This document shows, piece by piece, positions 39,901 to 52,539 of a DNA stretch of 64,000 nucleotides (the stretch's first letter is position 1; each line of letters starts with the position of its first letter). The stretch covers positions 12,866,001 through 12,930,000 of the forward strand of contig NC_133401.1 in NCBI RefSeq assembly GCF_047511655.1, given 5' to 3'. The notes under the pieces were generated by a model that was given only the letters and a program-made list of their open reading frames with translations, had not been told where the DNA came from and made no database searches. This DNA comes from Castor canadensis (taxonomy: Eukaryota > Chordata > Mammalia > Rodentia > Castoridae). Made by a program: the position numbers and the translations under genes.

Positions 39901-40200
39901 GGACACAAAATACACAGGGTAGACACCCCGCAATGCACATATCCCAAAGCACGTGTATACTTACAGTGCACACATACAGAGAATGGTATGCATTTTGGCA
40001 CACTGACATGGACATTCACACAGATGTCCAAGTGTATACATAAGTTGGATACCCACTTATTATGCACAAACACACACCCCACAGAAACTGGTGCACACAT
40101 AAATCACTCTATTAACATGGATACACTGAAACATATATTTACACAGAAACCCTAAGCATGTATCCAGAAAGACACACAGAGAAAGATATATAAATAAGGG
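36986..40200. other. Intergenic stretch
   Basis: No exon is seen. It contains a block at about 37480-37560 similar to about 35660-35740 (CCAGTGATTTCAG...TTGGTGGAGT), a B1 SINE (38820-38925) and a CA-rich degenerate tract (39720-40170). The tract reads open in one frame but is low-complexity. Confidence 0.5.
38820..38925 (-). mobile_element. B1-like SINE monomer
   Basis: TTTTTGAGATAGGGCCTCAC and CTCCCAAGTAGCTGGGATTA: a reverse-oriented B1 unit. Confidence 0.75.
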
Positions 40201-40229
40201 TAAATATTTTTTGGTGTCTTATATTTATT

Positions 40230-40800
40230 TACTTATTTTTAATTGGCATATATTAAATTATGCATAGTAAGGGGTTTTATCATGACATTTCCATACATAT
40301 ATAATGTACTTTGACCATTTTCATCCCTTCTACTATTCTTATTTTTTTAAATATTAGCATAAATTAATTGTACAAGAGAGTTTCAATGTGATATTTCTAT
40401 TCATGCATATAATGTACTTTAATACAGTTCATTCCATCTATATTATCCTTTCTCAACCCCTCTCACTTTTCCTACCTCCTTTTAAATAGTTTTTAGTGGG
40501 TTTCACTATGATATTTTCATATATATAATGTACTTCTGTCATATCCACCCTTCTTTATTACTTTTTCTTATCCACCCCCCTTCCCTTTCCCTTTTCATTT
40601 CCCTTCCACTTCCCTAGGGGTCCCCCTTTTACTTTGGATGACCTTGGTTGTTTTGTTTTGTTTCTTCATAGCTTCCACAAACAAGAGAGAAAACATGTTA
40701 TACTTGCCTTTGTGGAACTGGTTTATTTCACTTAAAGAGGTGATCTCCAGTTCCACCCATTTTCCAGCAAATGACATAATTTTATTCTTTTTAAGGGATG
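40230..40800 (-). mobile_element. L1 3' fragments
   Basis: Two or three overlapping copies of the L1 3'-UTR word set (TTCCATACATATATAATGTAC, TTTCAATGTGATATTTC), then an ORF2 tail complement (TCCACCCATTTTCCAGCAAA). No other gene is seen through 43860, apart from a short ID-like scrap (42610-42680). Confidence 0.65.
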
Positions 40801-43479
40801 AGTAAAAAAATCTTCATTGTAAGGATAAACATGACAGAGAACCCACTGATCAAAATGATACCAACACACAGATATCTGAAAGCACAGAGGAAGCTTGACA
40901 AGAAGTCCCACTTGGAGGGAGAGGGAAAGAAAAAGATGAACAGAAAGTCAGAGTGACTAGGGGAGACAGATGGGCAAAGTCCTGTGCAGGCTTCAGGACC
41001 ACTTGAACAATCTGAGCATGGAATGTGCCTAACCAACCAGTAACCCTCCAAGATGTCACCTAGAAGATCTGTATCCTATTCGTAGCTCCAGGGGGATATT
41101 GCTTCAAGATGCTTAGGAAGTGATGGGGAGGGAAGTCCCCCAAACTCTCTTCCTTCCCCCTTTTCCAAAGGAAAAGCTTCGGGAAACTTCAGACCAGAGA
41201 ATATAAAAGTCAGATTAGGATTTAAAGTAACTCTAACCAATCTCTTTTACCCCATAGGTTAATAAAGTCTAGTGACAGTAAATGTATAAAATAGTTAATG
41301 CATTTTGAGCAAGTGCTTTTTATTAAACATGCATTAACTCATATACTCTTTACCAAAACAATGTAAAAGAAAGATGGTGGTGGTGGCCCCATAAGACTCA
41401 GGTAGTGAACTCACTTCTTCAAGGTCATACCACAAAGAAGGAATAAGATTAGGATTCCAATCCATGCCTTAGCTTTACCCTTAATCATTTTTCCACAAAC
41501 GGAAACTGAGGTCCATCAGGGGGAATGAACTTTTCTGAGTCCACCACTAGCTCATTCTGGAAGCCTGTCCCAAGATACTGCCACTGGCACATGTCTCTCC
41601 CACATGAGTCCAGACATCGATCCCTCACTTCACGTTCCAGGGAAATCAATAAGAGCAAATACACGTGACCTCTATCTCTCCCCAAGTTCTTTTCCTATTC
41701 TGACTCTCCCTCCCACCCTCTTCCTGGAGGGCTCATGTGAGCCCATCTGAACTCTTAGGGCCCTCCTGATGAGAAAGAAAGTCATTGAGAAGCAAATTCT
41801 CCAAATTACTCCCTCCCTCTTATTCAAGAAAAAAAACAGGGGAGAGGAGAGGCCCAGGCCAGGGGCCAGCCCAGGTGCAAGCTGGTAATCAGGATTAAGA
41901 GCACTGATACCTGCCAAGCTTGTGCTAATCCTCTTCCCCACCTCTTCCCCCTCCAAAATCAACAAACAAATTCCTTCTTTGCTTTGTTCTCCACACTTTA
42001 TTCCCCTCATACAGGTCACAGAGTCCAGCAGCCTAGAATAAGGTAAGCAAAATGTCTGTCCAGGGAATGCCAACCTCACCCACCTCCACTTGTCCAAAGT
42101 TCTGAGGTAGGTTACAACCTTGGATGTTGTAACCATCAAAGCCTGTGCAGCATCCACCTGAGATCTCTGTCAGGGTCAACAGCTACCTAATGCCACAACC
42201 TGCTGGAATTAAACTCAGAGCCTATTTGGAGTCATCCTTGTACATTCCTCAAGGCAATCTCAATGATCACCTGCATCCATTCTCAGAGCCCTCTTAGCAC
42301 CAGCGGTGGTTTTAATAAAGTTCTTTTGGTATCAAGATCAGTATCAACTTCTTTCCCTTCTTAGCACCCACTTGGGGACAATCTCAGTAAAAACCTGTCC
42401 CTCCCCCCGGGGCTACCTGATACTGATATCAGAATTGCCAGGGTAATACCTGTGCCCACTGTGGATGCCAATCTCAACACTCCCCTGATGCTAAATATGG
42501 TCTCCAGAAAAGGTTTGGCCAGGCAATGGAGGGAGAAAGAAAGAGTTCAAATACCAGCTCTCTCACAAACTACCTTGGTGACTTCAATGGGGTTGCTGAT
42601 GAAGCAGCCCCATCATTACTTAGATTCAAAAGCTTGCTGGGAACATGCAAGGCTCTGAGTGCAAAACCTAATACTGCTAAAATATCATGCACACATAGAC
42701 AGTATTTCCTTGGAACTTAAGGGAAAATTTCAATATGGGAAAGATAATAGGACCACTCATCTTATCTCAACTCTGTTCCCCACATTGGAATTTACCCAAA
42801 TTTCTCCACTTATACTTCCCTCTGCCTGCTAACCCCACCCCCTAATAATGTAGGAATCACCTTTAAAGGAGACTTAACACACCCAAAATTTGACTTTCTT
42901 TTCCCAAATGCTCCCTTTCCTCTGGTGGAGAAACAAAAATCCAGAAAGGGGACACTGAGAACATAGAGTACAATAGACAGTGAACTTTGGCTTAAAAGCC
43001 CCTCATGTATGTGCTCCATGACCACCCTCAGGGTCTGTCCTTAGTAGAACTATGTGTAAAATAGGAAACATTAATAATAACAACAATACTAGAAATGATC
43101 CAATAAACCTAGAGAGCTTCCCTAAGAATCTGGATAGGACTCCAGTGGGTGCTTTTTGTAAATTAGAACCCCTGAGACAGTCAGGTCTTTTCTACCATAT
43201 TGGTGGTTATTATTATTTCCTTAATGTGTCCAATCCCTCTGTCAACTGTGACCCTGAGATTCTGTCTCCAGTTATGTGACAAGTTCCACTGAAATAAGAC
43301 TTTGGTCTTTTCCCCATTTCCCAGGAATATATAGGCAGTAAAGCCCTTGGCACCCAGCCTATAATCACTGTGATGCTTCTTTGAGGACTCTGGGCATCAA
43401 GAGAGAGCACAGGACTGCAGCCAAAGCAGGTCAAGACTTGGGCTCAAGTGCTGACTCGAGGATCCTGCTGAAATTTCCA

Positions 43480-43740
43480 TGTACTTCTCCCAGAAACTCC
43501 ATATCCTCAGCTCTGGGTTCTTCTCACACCAAGACCCTCAATCCATAACCCTGAAATATCCCCTTCTGATGCTTAAATCTATATCCTCCCTCATTGAAAG
43601 ACTCCCAAATCCACAGCCTCATGTCCAGTCTCATCTGAATGAATTCCAGACCTTAGGATTTGCCTATCCTGAAACCCAAATATCCATACCTTTGGGGTCC
43701 CACTTCACTCTTAAAACCCACCCCCAAAGCTAAGGAATTC
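43480..43740. repeat. Degenerate tandem repeat upstream of CYP2A
   Basis: Loosely repeated CTCCATATCCTCA / CTCAATCCATAACCCTGAAAT / CCTGAAACCCAAATATCCAT units. Period and boundaries are uncertain. Confidence 0.4.
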
Positions 43741-43983
43741 TGCTATGTAAATATTCCAAAGGTTCTAGAGTTTACTGTTCCCATCTGTCCTCAACCCACA
43801 GCCTTGGGGTACTTCCTTCTCAGGTGCCACAAATTCAGTCTGGAGACGTAACTCCCTGTTAATCTCCCCTGAGGTCCTTCTCCCCATTGCTTGCTTGCTG
43901 GCTGTGTCCCAAACTAGGCGGGGTATATTGTGTATATGTGTGGGGGGGTAGTCTGGAAGTGAAATGAGACAATTATATAATCA

Positions 43984-43996
43984 AGACCAAAGGCCA
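43984..43996 (+). promoter_or_regulatory. Candidate HNF4-type DR1 element
   Basis: AGACCA-A-AGGCCA, two half-sites spaced by one base, centred about 27 bp upstream of the TATA box. HNF4 regulation is known for CYP2A genes; its use here is inferred. Confidence 0.4.
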
Positions 43997-44013
43997 ACCT
44001 TCTATCCAGGGAG

Positions 44014-44019
44014 TATAAA
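44014..44019 (+). promoter_or_regulatory. CYP2A TATA box
   Basis: TATAAA 55 bp upstream of the ATG. This implies a short 5' UTR of roughly 25 nt, as in other CYP2A genes. Confidence 0.75.
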
Positions 44020-44068
44020 GGCAAACCATCTCAGGCATCACTACTATCCAGTCACCCTCACTGCCACC

Positions 44069-45017
44069 ATGCTGGCTTCAGGGTTGCTTCTCATGGCTGT
44101 GCTGGCCTGCCTGACTGTCATGGTGTTGATGTCTGTCTGGCGGCAGAGGAAGCTCCAGGGGCAGCTACCTCCTGGACCCACCCCATTGCCTTTCATCGGG
44201 AACTACCTGCAGCTCAACACAGAACAGATGTACAACTCCCTCATGAAGGTATCAATGGGCAGGGAGATGAGTGGAATGAGGTGGTGTGGGGACTGCCTGG
44301 TTTAGCTGGAGCTTTGTGGCTGGGGATTGACCATGATGACCCAGAGTCTTAGATAGGGGAGTGTTGAGGGTATGGAAGTCCGTTTCTAGGTAGGAAAGAC
44401 CAAGTTTTGGGATATTCAGCCTGTTGACTGTCAGAACTTGGGAGAAATGCATCCTAGTACCTAACATCAGGATACTGATCAGTGCAGGGACTAACCACTC
44501 TCACCCATCTCCATCAGATCAGAGAGCACTACGGCCCCGTGTTCACCATCCACCTGGGGCCTCGCCGGGTAGTCGTACTGTGTGGACAGGATGCAGTAAA
44601 GGAGGCTCTGGTGGATCAAGCAGAGGAATTCAGTGGGAGAGGCGAGCAGGCCACCTTTGATTGGCTCTTCAAAGGCTATGGTGAGGGGTACACCAAGTGG
44701 GAAATGTGATAGCTTCAATTTCTCCAGTCTTCTCCCTGACTTTTCCTCCCCTCAAGATTGTACAGAGCCCTTTGGTTGTCTCTCCACATTCCTGTTCATT
44801 GTTGCTTTTCCCTATTGTCTCAGACATTCTGTGTCTCAATTTCTCCCTGCCTTTCTCTGTCCCTGTGTTCATTATTTATCTCTGGATGTCTCTTCTTTCC
44901 TGGATCCTTCAACCTCTTACAGCCTGTTCAGATTCCTCTACTGGAATTCCTACTTCTCTAACTTTATCTGAAGCTTTTTCTTTTTGTCACCCATGCCTTT
45001 CCTTTATATTCTCTCTC

Positions 45018-45094
<77 letters not shown>

Positions 45095-47113
45095 TCCTCC
45101 TCCTCCTTCTTCCTTCTTCAGAATCTCACACAATATCAGCTTCCCAGTCTTCATGTCCTTAGACCCTCTCCCCTCTCTGCCTTTCTCCTTATTCTCTCTA
45201 CTGAAGTTCAGTTTAAAATTCTTCACTGTTTTCGTATCCACCCTAGGTCACTTCTCTTCTTGCTACTCCTCTCTCCCCTTTCCTCCTTTCTTCCATCCCT
45301 CAATTGAAGTGTTTATGCATCTCTTCTCCTGGTGTGTCTTCCCTCTCTGTCTCTCTTCTGGTCTTCTAACTTGGCTCTGAATCTGTGTTTACCTTTCTAG
45401 CGCTGCAGCTGAAGTAGGGCTCCTGCTCTGTGCCCATCTCTCTCTCTCTCTGTGCAGCCCACACTCCTAACAGGAGCTTGCTCAGGGGTGGCCTATGGGC
45501 CCTATCCCCTCCTCTCTGACCCTCTCCTGGCCCTGGGCTTACCTTCTCAGGCGTAGCCTTTAGCAACGGGGAGCGGGCCAAACAACTCCGGCGCTTCTCT
45601 ATCACCACGCTGCGGGACTTCGGAGTTGGCAAACGTGGCATCGAGGAGCGCATCAAAGAGGAGGCAGACTTCCTCATCCAGGCCTTCCGAGACACCCAAG
45701 GTGAGTTGGGAGAGGAAAACAGATCGCTGAAGAGCTGCACATTGTGTCCCGGGATGGAGACAAGGTTGGGTAAGTCTCAGATCTGGTGCTGGGTGTTTGG
45801 CTTATCACCGCGATGCCCTTCTTGAATTCTCAGACTGGCATCAGTCCTCCCAGTAGACCCTTTCTTTCCCAATTCCAATCCTTCTTTGTTCCCTCCACCC
45901 CTGCAGGTGCCTTGATAGATCCCACCTTCTTTCTGAGCCGAACAGTCTCCAATGTCATCAGCTCCATCGTCTTCGGAGACCGCTTTAACTATGAGGACAA
46001 AGAGTTCCTGTCACTGCTGCGCATGATGCTGGGAAGCTTCCAGTTCACAGCTACCTCTACTGGTCAGGTAACCAGCTGCCAGTGTTGCACTACCACACCC
46101 CTACCCCAAGTGCTAACTTACTCCCACAGGACAATAGGTGTCCCAAACTGCCATCCTCCTCCAGACAAGGTCCCCCTGAAACCAGCCCTCCCCCTTATAT
46201 ACCTGAACATTTGCGCCAGAACCCAGGGCAAGTGTTCTATGGCCAGGGACACCTGGTACTTCAACAAATGGCCGTAAATGTAGATCCTGCAGGCAAGATA
46301 CATGCAGTCAAATCGCTCAGCTGTAGATGCTACCATCTAAACCTACTTTAATAACGTCTGACAGATATTCTCTACTCAATCCTTCTGAATATCTTAACAG
46401 CTGGACAAGTGACTACCTTGGCTCTCTACTGAGTAGCTGAATGTCTGGTGCTGTAAAATCCAGCTCACCAAAATAATTTGACCTCTACAAAGGTGCTCCA
46501 AAACAGCCTACGGAAATATCTAGACAAGTGCCTCTTATTCAGCCCACTCAATACCTAAACACCTGCACAGGGTGCACAACCAAGATTCCAAACATAAATA
46601 TCTGGACAATATTTGCCAAACACCCAGCCAAGCTCCCTCAACGTAGATCACTCACACCTAAAGAGGCCCCTCTGTCTAGCCATTTGAATACCTAAATGGG
46701 TGAAGTTAACTTCTCATTACTTTGAATGCCTCAAATCATGTTAGAAGATCTCGATCCAAATCCTATATGAACAGCTGTCTCCAGCTGAGGGCATTTGAAC
46801 GCCTAAACACCTATTTAGATTACCTGCCCTCTGCCCCCCACACCACACACACATCTAAAAAGCTCAACAATTAATGTCTTTCAACCAACCTCACCCAAAT
46901 ATCTGAAACCTGCATGTGTGCCCCAATCCATCTCTCTTAAATTTTTGGATAATGGTTCTTACACTTAAGCCATTTGAAAACTTGGATATGTGTTACCATC
47001 CAACCCCATCTGAACACCTAAGCACCTGAACAGATGCTTGGAGTTCAGTGCCTTCCTTGCCTTGAGATAGGACCCATTCCTCGGTTTTTATTCACTGACT
47101 GCTGAACAGGACC

Positions 47114-47176
<63 letters not shown>

Positions 47177-50100
47177 TTCCTTCCTTCCTTTCTTCCTTCC
47201 TTCCTTCCTTCCTTCCTTCTTTCATGGATTGAACCCAGGGCCTTATACATGCCAGGCAAGTACTTTGTCACTTGAACCCACACCCCTGTCCTTTTATTTC
47301 ATTTTATTTTATTTTACTTAATTATTTTTGAGACAGGGTCTCACTACTTTTGCCTGGGTTGGCCTCAAACTTGAGATCCTTCTGCTTCCACCTCTGCAGT
47401 AGCTGAGATTATAGACGTGTACCACCACATCTGGTCACAGCTATATTTTCTTTGCTTCCTCTCTATGCAACCCCCAGCTCTATGAGATGTTCTATTCAGT
47501 GATGAAACACCTGCCAGGACCACAGCAACAGGCCTTTAAGGAGCTGCAGGGGCTGGAGGACTTCATAGCCAAAAAGGTGGAGCAGAACCAGCGCACCTTG
47601 GATCCCAATTCCCCTCGTGACTTCATTGACTCCTTTCTCATCCGCATGCAGGAGGTGCAAACAGCAGTGTGGGGGGGTAGGGGGTGAGGAGGGTTCAAAG
47701 CCAGGCAGAGGGAAATCAGGCTGAGGGTGGTGGAGAACAGAGACCAATTAAACTGGCTCCTATTATAATAATGTTCATAGTTCCAATTATAATTACATCG
47801 TGTTCCATCTACTGAGCCTTTATTCACAAGAGGACATGATAACAACACTACCTATGATAGGCACTAAATTTTGAGGGCTCTGTGGTATTCACTTATCACC
47901 CACAACAGCTCTTGAACAAGGTTCTGTTATGACCCTGACTTTACAAATGAGGAAGCCACAAACCAGAGAGTATGGGTGGTTTACCTGCACAGCAAGGAAG
48001 CTGTGTATCCTATCTCAAACCTGATCTCTCTATATCTTATGCTGGTGCTTTTAGTCACCATGCTTTCTAAACTTTCCTATCATCTTATCATATACACCTG
48101 TGTGGACAAGTTATATAGTTTTACTATGTGATCTTGGAGGGACAGACAGACAAGATCCTGTCCTGTCTGTATGTCAGTCTCCCATATGTATAGAAAGGAC
48201 ATGAGACTTTATGTAATCTGAAATTCAAAGGATCAAAGAAGAGGATTTCTCCACAGGAATGTTCATGATTTCATGTTGAAGGAATAGGATACCATTGCTG
48301 CATCTGTCTCAGAAAAACTGTCTCTAACTCTCACTGACTCACTCCATCTTGACATATCTGTCCTTCTTACAGTCTTTCTCTATCCATCTCTTTCTAAATA
48401 TTCCTACTATTTCAAAACTGACAACTAAGCTGATCTTAAAGATCAGATAGCCAGGCAAAGAATGTGAGAAGAGTATTTTGGGCAGAGACAGCAGCCTGGG
48501 CAAAAGTCTGGAAACTGGAGAGTCTGTCAAATATAGGATCCCTCTTCCTACCAAAGGTCTGGACCTAACAAAGATGGGTCCAAGGAAAAAGCCCAGAGGC
48601 ATGAGGAGTGGGTAGGACTTGAAAGGCTTCTTTCCCTGCAGGAGAAGAAGAACCCCAATACAGAATTTTATATGAAGAATCTGGTGCTCACCACACTGAA
48701 CCTCTTCTTTGCGGGCACAGAAACAGTTAGCACGACCCTGCGCTATGGTTTCCTACTGCTCATGAAGCACCCAGATGTGGAGGGTAAGGCTGGAGGGGAC
48801 AGAAAAGTGGAGGTCACAAACCCTAAAGCCCCACCAAGCATACTGCAATGTCTTCACTATTCCTGGGAACCTCAGAAAGGCTCTGCTGTTCAGAAGTAGG
48901 GGATATTCAGCTGATAGGCACCAGTGAGGTCTCACCAGCTGTTAAAATATTGGCAGTGCATGAACTGATTGGTAAATTGGTAAATTGTTTATCTAAACAA
49001 CAGACAGCCTGCTCCCCCAGGCCATCCCTTAAGACTCCTTGCTTGTAACTCCCGTATAACTCTGGCATCGCAAGGTCAACAGGATCCTGCTCCAACATGC
49101 ATAATCTCAAAAGGATGTTGGAATGTTCTACAGGCATTCGTGTCCTGCATTCAGTTTTACGTTTTTGGAGCCCCTGGAGACCTAAACACATTCCCCTTCT
49201 TCCCCAGCCAAGGTCCATGAAGAGATTGACCAGGTGATTGGTAAGAACCGGCAGCCCAAGTTTGAGGACCGGGCCAAGATGCCCTACACCGAGGCTGTGA
49301 TCCACGAGATCCAAAGATTTGGAGACATAATCCCCATGGGTCTGGCTCGCAGGGTCACCAAGGACACCAAGTTTCGGGACTTCTTCCTCCCCAAGGTACT
49401 GCTGTGCCCAATCTAGAGGGACCTGAAACACACTCCTGGGACCCTAGTACCCCGTCTGCATTAGAAATTGTCCAACCTCCTGCTTCACTTTCTTAATCGA
49501 AGACTTCCTAAACCAGCATTGTCCTTCTTTGCCATTCAAAGACTCCTGCATTGTGGGTTTCCTCCAGACTTTTTGCATCAGGGGGATTCAACCCCATTTC
49601 TCTTAATCTTCCTATCTCAAGATTTATAAATCTCATTTACCTAGACCTTCCGCCTTTGGGACAGGAATCTCATATCTTCCATATATCCTGCCTAGGGAAG
49701 TCCATGAAACCCACGCCTCCCAAACTTCCTGTCTCAGATCACACATACCTCCAAGTTCCCCCAACCTCCTGCCTCAGAAGACACATTCCCAGTGTCACTC
49801 AAACACCCTGTCACAGAGAACATGACCTCCTCAGATCTCCCAAATGTCTCAGGGACATTGACCTCATTTTCACTAAATCTCTTCTCTCAGAGCACCCCAA
49901 CTCCCATGACTCCACTTTTCCTTCACCTGGGACACCCTAACTCTCCCTTCCAAGTCCTGTGAGTTTTCAGCACACTAATCCCTCAACCTGTCATTATCAA
50001 CCTCCCTTCTTCCTCTTTGCCAGGGCACTGAAGTGTTCCCTATGCTGGGCTCTGTGCTGAAAGACCCTAAGTACTTCTCTAACCCCCGAGATTTCAACCC

Positions 50101-50776
50101 TCAGCACTTCCTGGATGACAAAGGGCAGTTTAAGAAGAGTGAAGCTTTTGTGCCCTTTTCCATCGGTAAGTGACCACTGTTTGCTGCCAGGCCTCTGCAT
50201 TCAACAAACAGGGCAGCTCATCCTAGCTCCCCTCTGTAAGGTAACATCCTAATACCTTTCTTAGGAGCTGAGGCAGGGGAAATGCCTACCTGGTCAGACC
50301 CTGTTTCAAAAAAAAAAAAGAGAGAGAGAGACTATAGCACAGCAGCCACATTTGAGAGTGTATTTGGGCGAAGGGCCTCTAGACTCTCCGTTGCCACAGC
50401 CTGGCATGTATCACCTGCCTCATGTACAAGGGAAACTGAGGCTCACTGACGATTAGAGCCTTCCCTGAAGGTCTTTCAGGTCACAATACTGCAGCCTCTT
50501 CTTTCTTGGAGAATGCAGATGGAGGCTCAGTATTTGGGGAAAGGCAGCAGTGAAAATTGGTTTCACCTCTTTCCCTCCCTTCTGTCCTTGTCAGGAAAGC
50601 GGTACTGTTTTGGAGAAAGCCTGGCTAGAATGGAGCTCTTTCTCTTCCTCACCAACATCATGCAGCACTTCCGCTTCAAGTCCCCGCAGGCACCCAGGGA
50701 CATCAATGTGTCCCCCAAACATGTGGGCTTTGCCACAATCCCACCAAACTACACCATGAGCTTCCTGCCCCGCTGA
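44069..50776 (+). CDS. CYP2A13: Cytochrome P450 2A (CYP2A13-like), complete, nine exons
   Basis: ER-bound haem monooxygenase. CYP2A enzymes oxidise coumarin, nicotine and nitrosamines. Exons: 44069-44248, 44518-44680, 45551-45700, 45907-46067, 47478-47654, 48642-48783, 49208-49395, 50024-50165, 50595-50776. They sum to 1485 nt (494 aa, the family length), all with AG/GT borders and no stop. The start ATG has context GCCACCATG. The protein shows an N-terminal membrane anchor, a PPGPTPLPF hinge, I-helix AGTET (301-305), K-helix EIQR, and haem loop [11 protein letters not shown] with Cys439. Active-site residues F107, A117, F118, N297, F300 and A301 resemble human CYP2A13 rather than CYP2A6 (I300, G301). 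Orthology to CYP2A13 specifically is inferred; it could be another rodent CYP2A paralogue. Confidence 0.95.
45021..45091. repeat. (CT)n microsatellite
   Basis: An uninterrupted TC run of about 70 nt in CYP2A intron 2, within a longer pyrimidine-rich tract leading toward exon 3. The rest of the intron (44681-45550) shows no other element. Confidence 0.95.
46200..47045. repeat. Degenerate minisatellite in CYP2A intron 4
   Basis: Recurring, diverged units containing (T)GAATACCTAAACACCTG-like words (e.g. near 46385, 46545, 46685, 46785, 47010), each followed by ACAGG/ACAAGTG and a CCAACCCA-like stretch. Roughly 45-60 nt apart with irregular spacing. Confidence 0.5.
47114..47222. repeat. (TTTC)n/(TTCC)n microsatellite
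   Basis: Tetranucleotide pyrimidine run in CYP2A intron 4, about 250 nt before exon 5. It abuts a SINE and is probably grown from its tail. Confidence 0.9.
47224..47440 (-). mobile_element. B1+ID SINE
   Basis: Reverse-oriented ID-like unit (TTGAACCCAGGGCCTTATAC) followed by a B1-like unit (GAGACAGGGTCTCACTACTT). It ends about 40 nt before CYP2A exon 5. Confidence 0.75.
47655..48641 (+). other. CYP2A intron 5, no feature recognised
   Basis: About 1 kb between the exon 5 donor (a weak GTGCAA) and the exon 6 acceptor (CCTGCAG). No exon or clear repeat is seen. Confidence 0.55.
49540..49950. repeat. Degenerate tandem repeat in CYP2A intron 7
   Basis: Repeating CCTCCTGCCTCAGAAGACAC / CTTCCTGTCTCAGATCACAC-type units at loosely regular spacing of about 40-50 nt, diverged. 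Confidence 0.45.
50262..50330 (+). mobile_element. SINE fragment
   Basis: GAGCTGAGGCAGGGGAAATG, then CAGACCCTGTTTCAAAAAAA and a GA-rich tail: the right end of a B1-like unit in CYP2A intron 8. Confidence 0.55.
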
Positions 50777-51005
50777 GCCAGGGCTGTACCAGGGGAGAGA
50801 CAGGGGGAGGGGCAAAGGGAAAGGGAGGGATTGGGGTTAGTGGGAGGGGTGCAGCTTTGGGGAAAGGCAAAAAATTAGAGGCAAGATGGGCCAGATGAAT
50901 AAGACAGGAAGAAGAACCCAGACTGCTGACCTTGCTGGAGATAAACACTTCAAACTTGGAATGAGAGGAAGGGAAACCTTACCCTATGCTGTGAATAGTA
51001 ATAGT

Positions 51006-51011
51006 AATAAA
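51006..51011 (+). terminator. CYP2A polyadenylation signal AATAAA
   Basis: First AATAAA after the stop, about 230 nt into the 3' UTR (50777 to about 51030), followed by a T-rich stretch. Confidence 0.65.
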
Positions 51012-51029
51012 CAACTGTTTTTTATTGAA

Positions 51030-52530
51030 CAAGCATTCTCTGTCAGCTCCATGCTAAAAGTGTCCCATGATCTCACTTAATTCTCACGAATCCATGTGGG
51101 ACCTCTGTTTATGCCCATTTCACAAAGTGAGAGATATGCTGAGGCTTAGAAACTTTAAGTTGCTGTCAAACATCTCACAGAACCTCAGTGCCCAGCAAGT
51201 TTTCTTTCTTTATTTATTTCATTTCTTAGCAACTTTTTATTCGTTCACAGATCCAGTATTTACAAGAACCAGGTGAAGTGGAAGGGTGGGGGAGTGAGAG
51301 GCAGTGGTCACGCTTTGCTCAGCCCAGACAGGTGGCTGGCATGCCTGCCAGCCCCACCAATAAGTATGTACAGAAAAGGGGGCTGCCAAGTATAGCCACA
51401 GGGCTATACTTGGGACCTGAGCTCATGGCAGTGTGAGCTTGTTAACCCTTGGCATTGAGCCAAGGACCTCCCACTAGTTGTCCTGCTCCCACTGTCCTCC
51501 ACCCTGAGTGCCTTGTAAAAGCTGAGGAAGCTGACACAGCAGGGAGAGTTGAATGATGCCAGCTTCCCATAAGCAGTTCTGTCTCTGCTATTCTTAAGGG
51601 GAAGGAGATATGGTAATACTGAGAGGCTGGGTGAGGCTCTTCTGAGCCCCAGGTTCCAGGGACAAAGACCAGGAGCCCAAAGTAGGCCACAACACTGAAA
51701 GCAAAGAGCCACCCAGCAAGTTCTTGAACACAGATCTGTGCCCACAGTTCTTGGGAAGCTCCTAAAAATGTCACCACTCCCCAGATAAAACAAGAACTTA
51801 GTACATTATCAGAAACACTGAACAACCTGTCCAGAGCTTTTTTCCAGAGCCCTGGCAGACAGCTGACAGGGCCTTACCACACACCATTCCACACTGTGAC
51901 CTACTTATGGACCAAGTGATCACCAGGGCATCACCAGCTGTGCTCCCCATCAGGTGAGGCCACTTTATCTGACTGAGAGTCGGTTGGAGAACTGGAATCA
52001 GGCCTCTTAATGATGTGTGTGAGGGAGAAGTAACAGCAAAAGTGCAATACTTGAAAGAAGCAGTTGATAAATTCAATTTCTCTAAAATTTAAAACTTCTG
52101 CTCAGTGGAAGAAGATAACAGTTATAGGCTGTGGTTAAAATATTAGTAATTCTAGGCAAATATTGGATACAGGACTTGTGTCTGAAATATACAAAGAATT
52201 CATAAAACTCAATAAGGAATAAAATATTCTGATCAAAAAGGGAAAAGGGAAAAACTAGGTATCTAACCAAAGAGGATATTTCCATAGCAAATGAACTCAT
52301 GAAAAGATGCCCAATATCATGTCATTAGGAAGCTGCAAATTAAAACAAGGTACCGCTATGTACCTGTTAGAATGGCTAGAGTCAAAAGCCCTGACAACAC
52401 CAAATACAGCGTGGAGAGGAAGCTCCAGGAACTTCCTTTCATTGCTAGCAGGAAAGCAAATCGGTACAACCACTTTGTAAGGCAGATTAATGGTTTCTTC
52501 AAAGCTAAGCATATTCTAGTCATATAGTCT
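51030..52530. other. Intergenic stretch after CYP2A
   Basis: No exon is seen. Part of 52080-52500 resembles an L1 ORF2 end on the plus strand (AATATCATGTCATTAGGAAG-like words). The 51220-52080 interval is unassigned. Confidence 0.4.
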
Positions 52531-52539
52531 AGCAAGTAT

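Noticed and set aside
39703..40155. 150-codon open frame on the plus strand
   Set aside because: It lies in a CA/CAT-rich degenerate tract, giving a His/Thr/Cys-rich low-complexity product with no known domain and no splice or promoter context.
44697..45380. 227-codon open frame
   Set aside because: It is produced by the (CT)n microsatellite and pyrimidine-rich CYP2A intron 2.
47092..47283. Minus-strand Lys/Glu/Arg-rich frame
   Set aside because: It is a translation of the (TTTC)n microsatellite.
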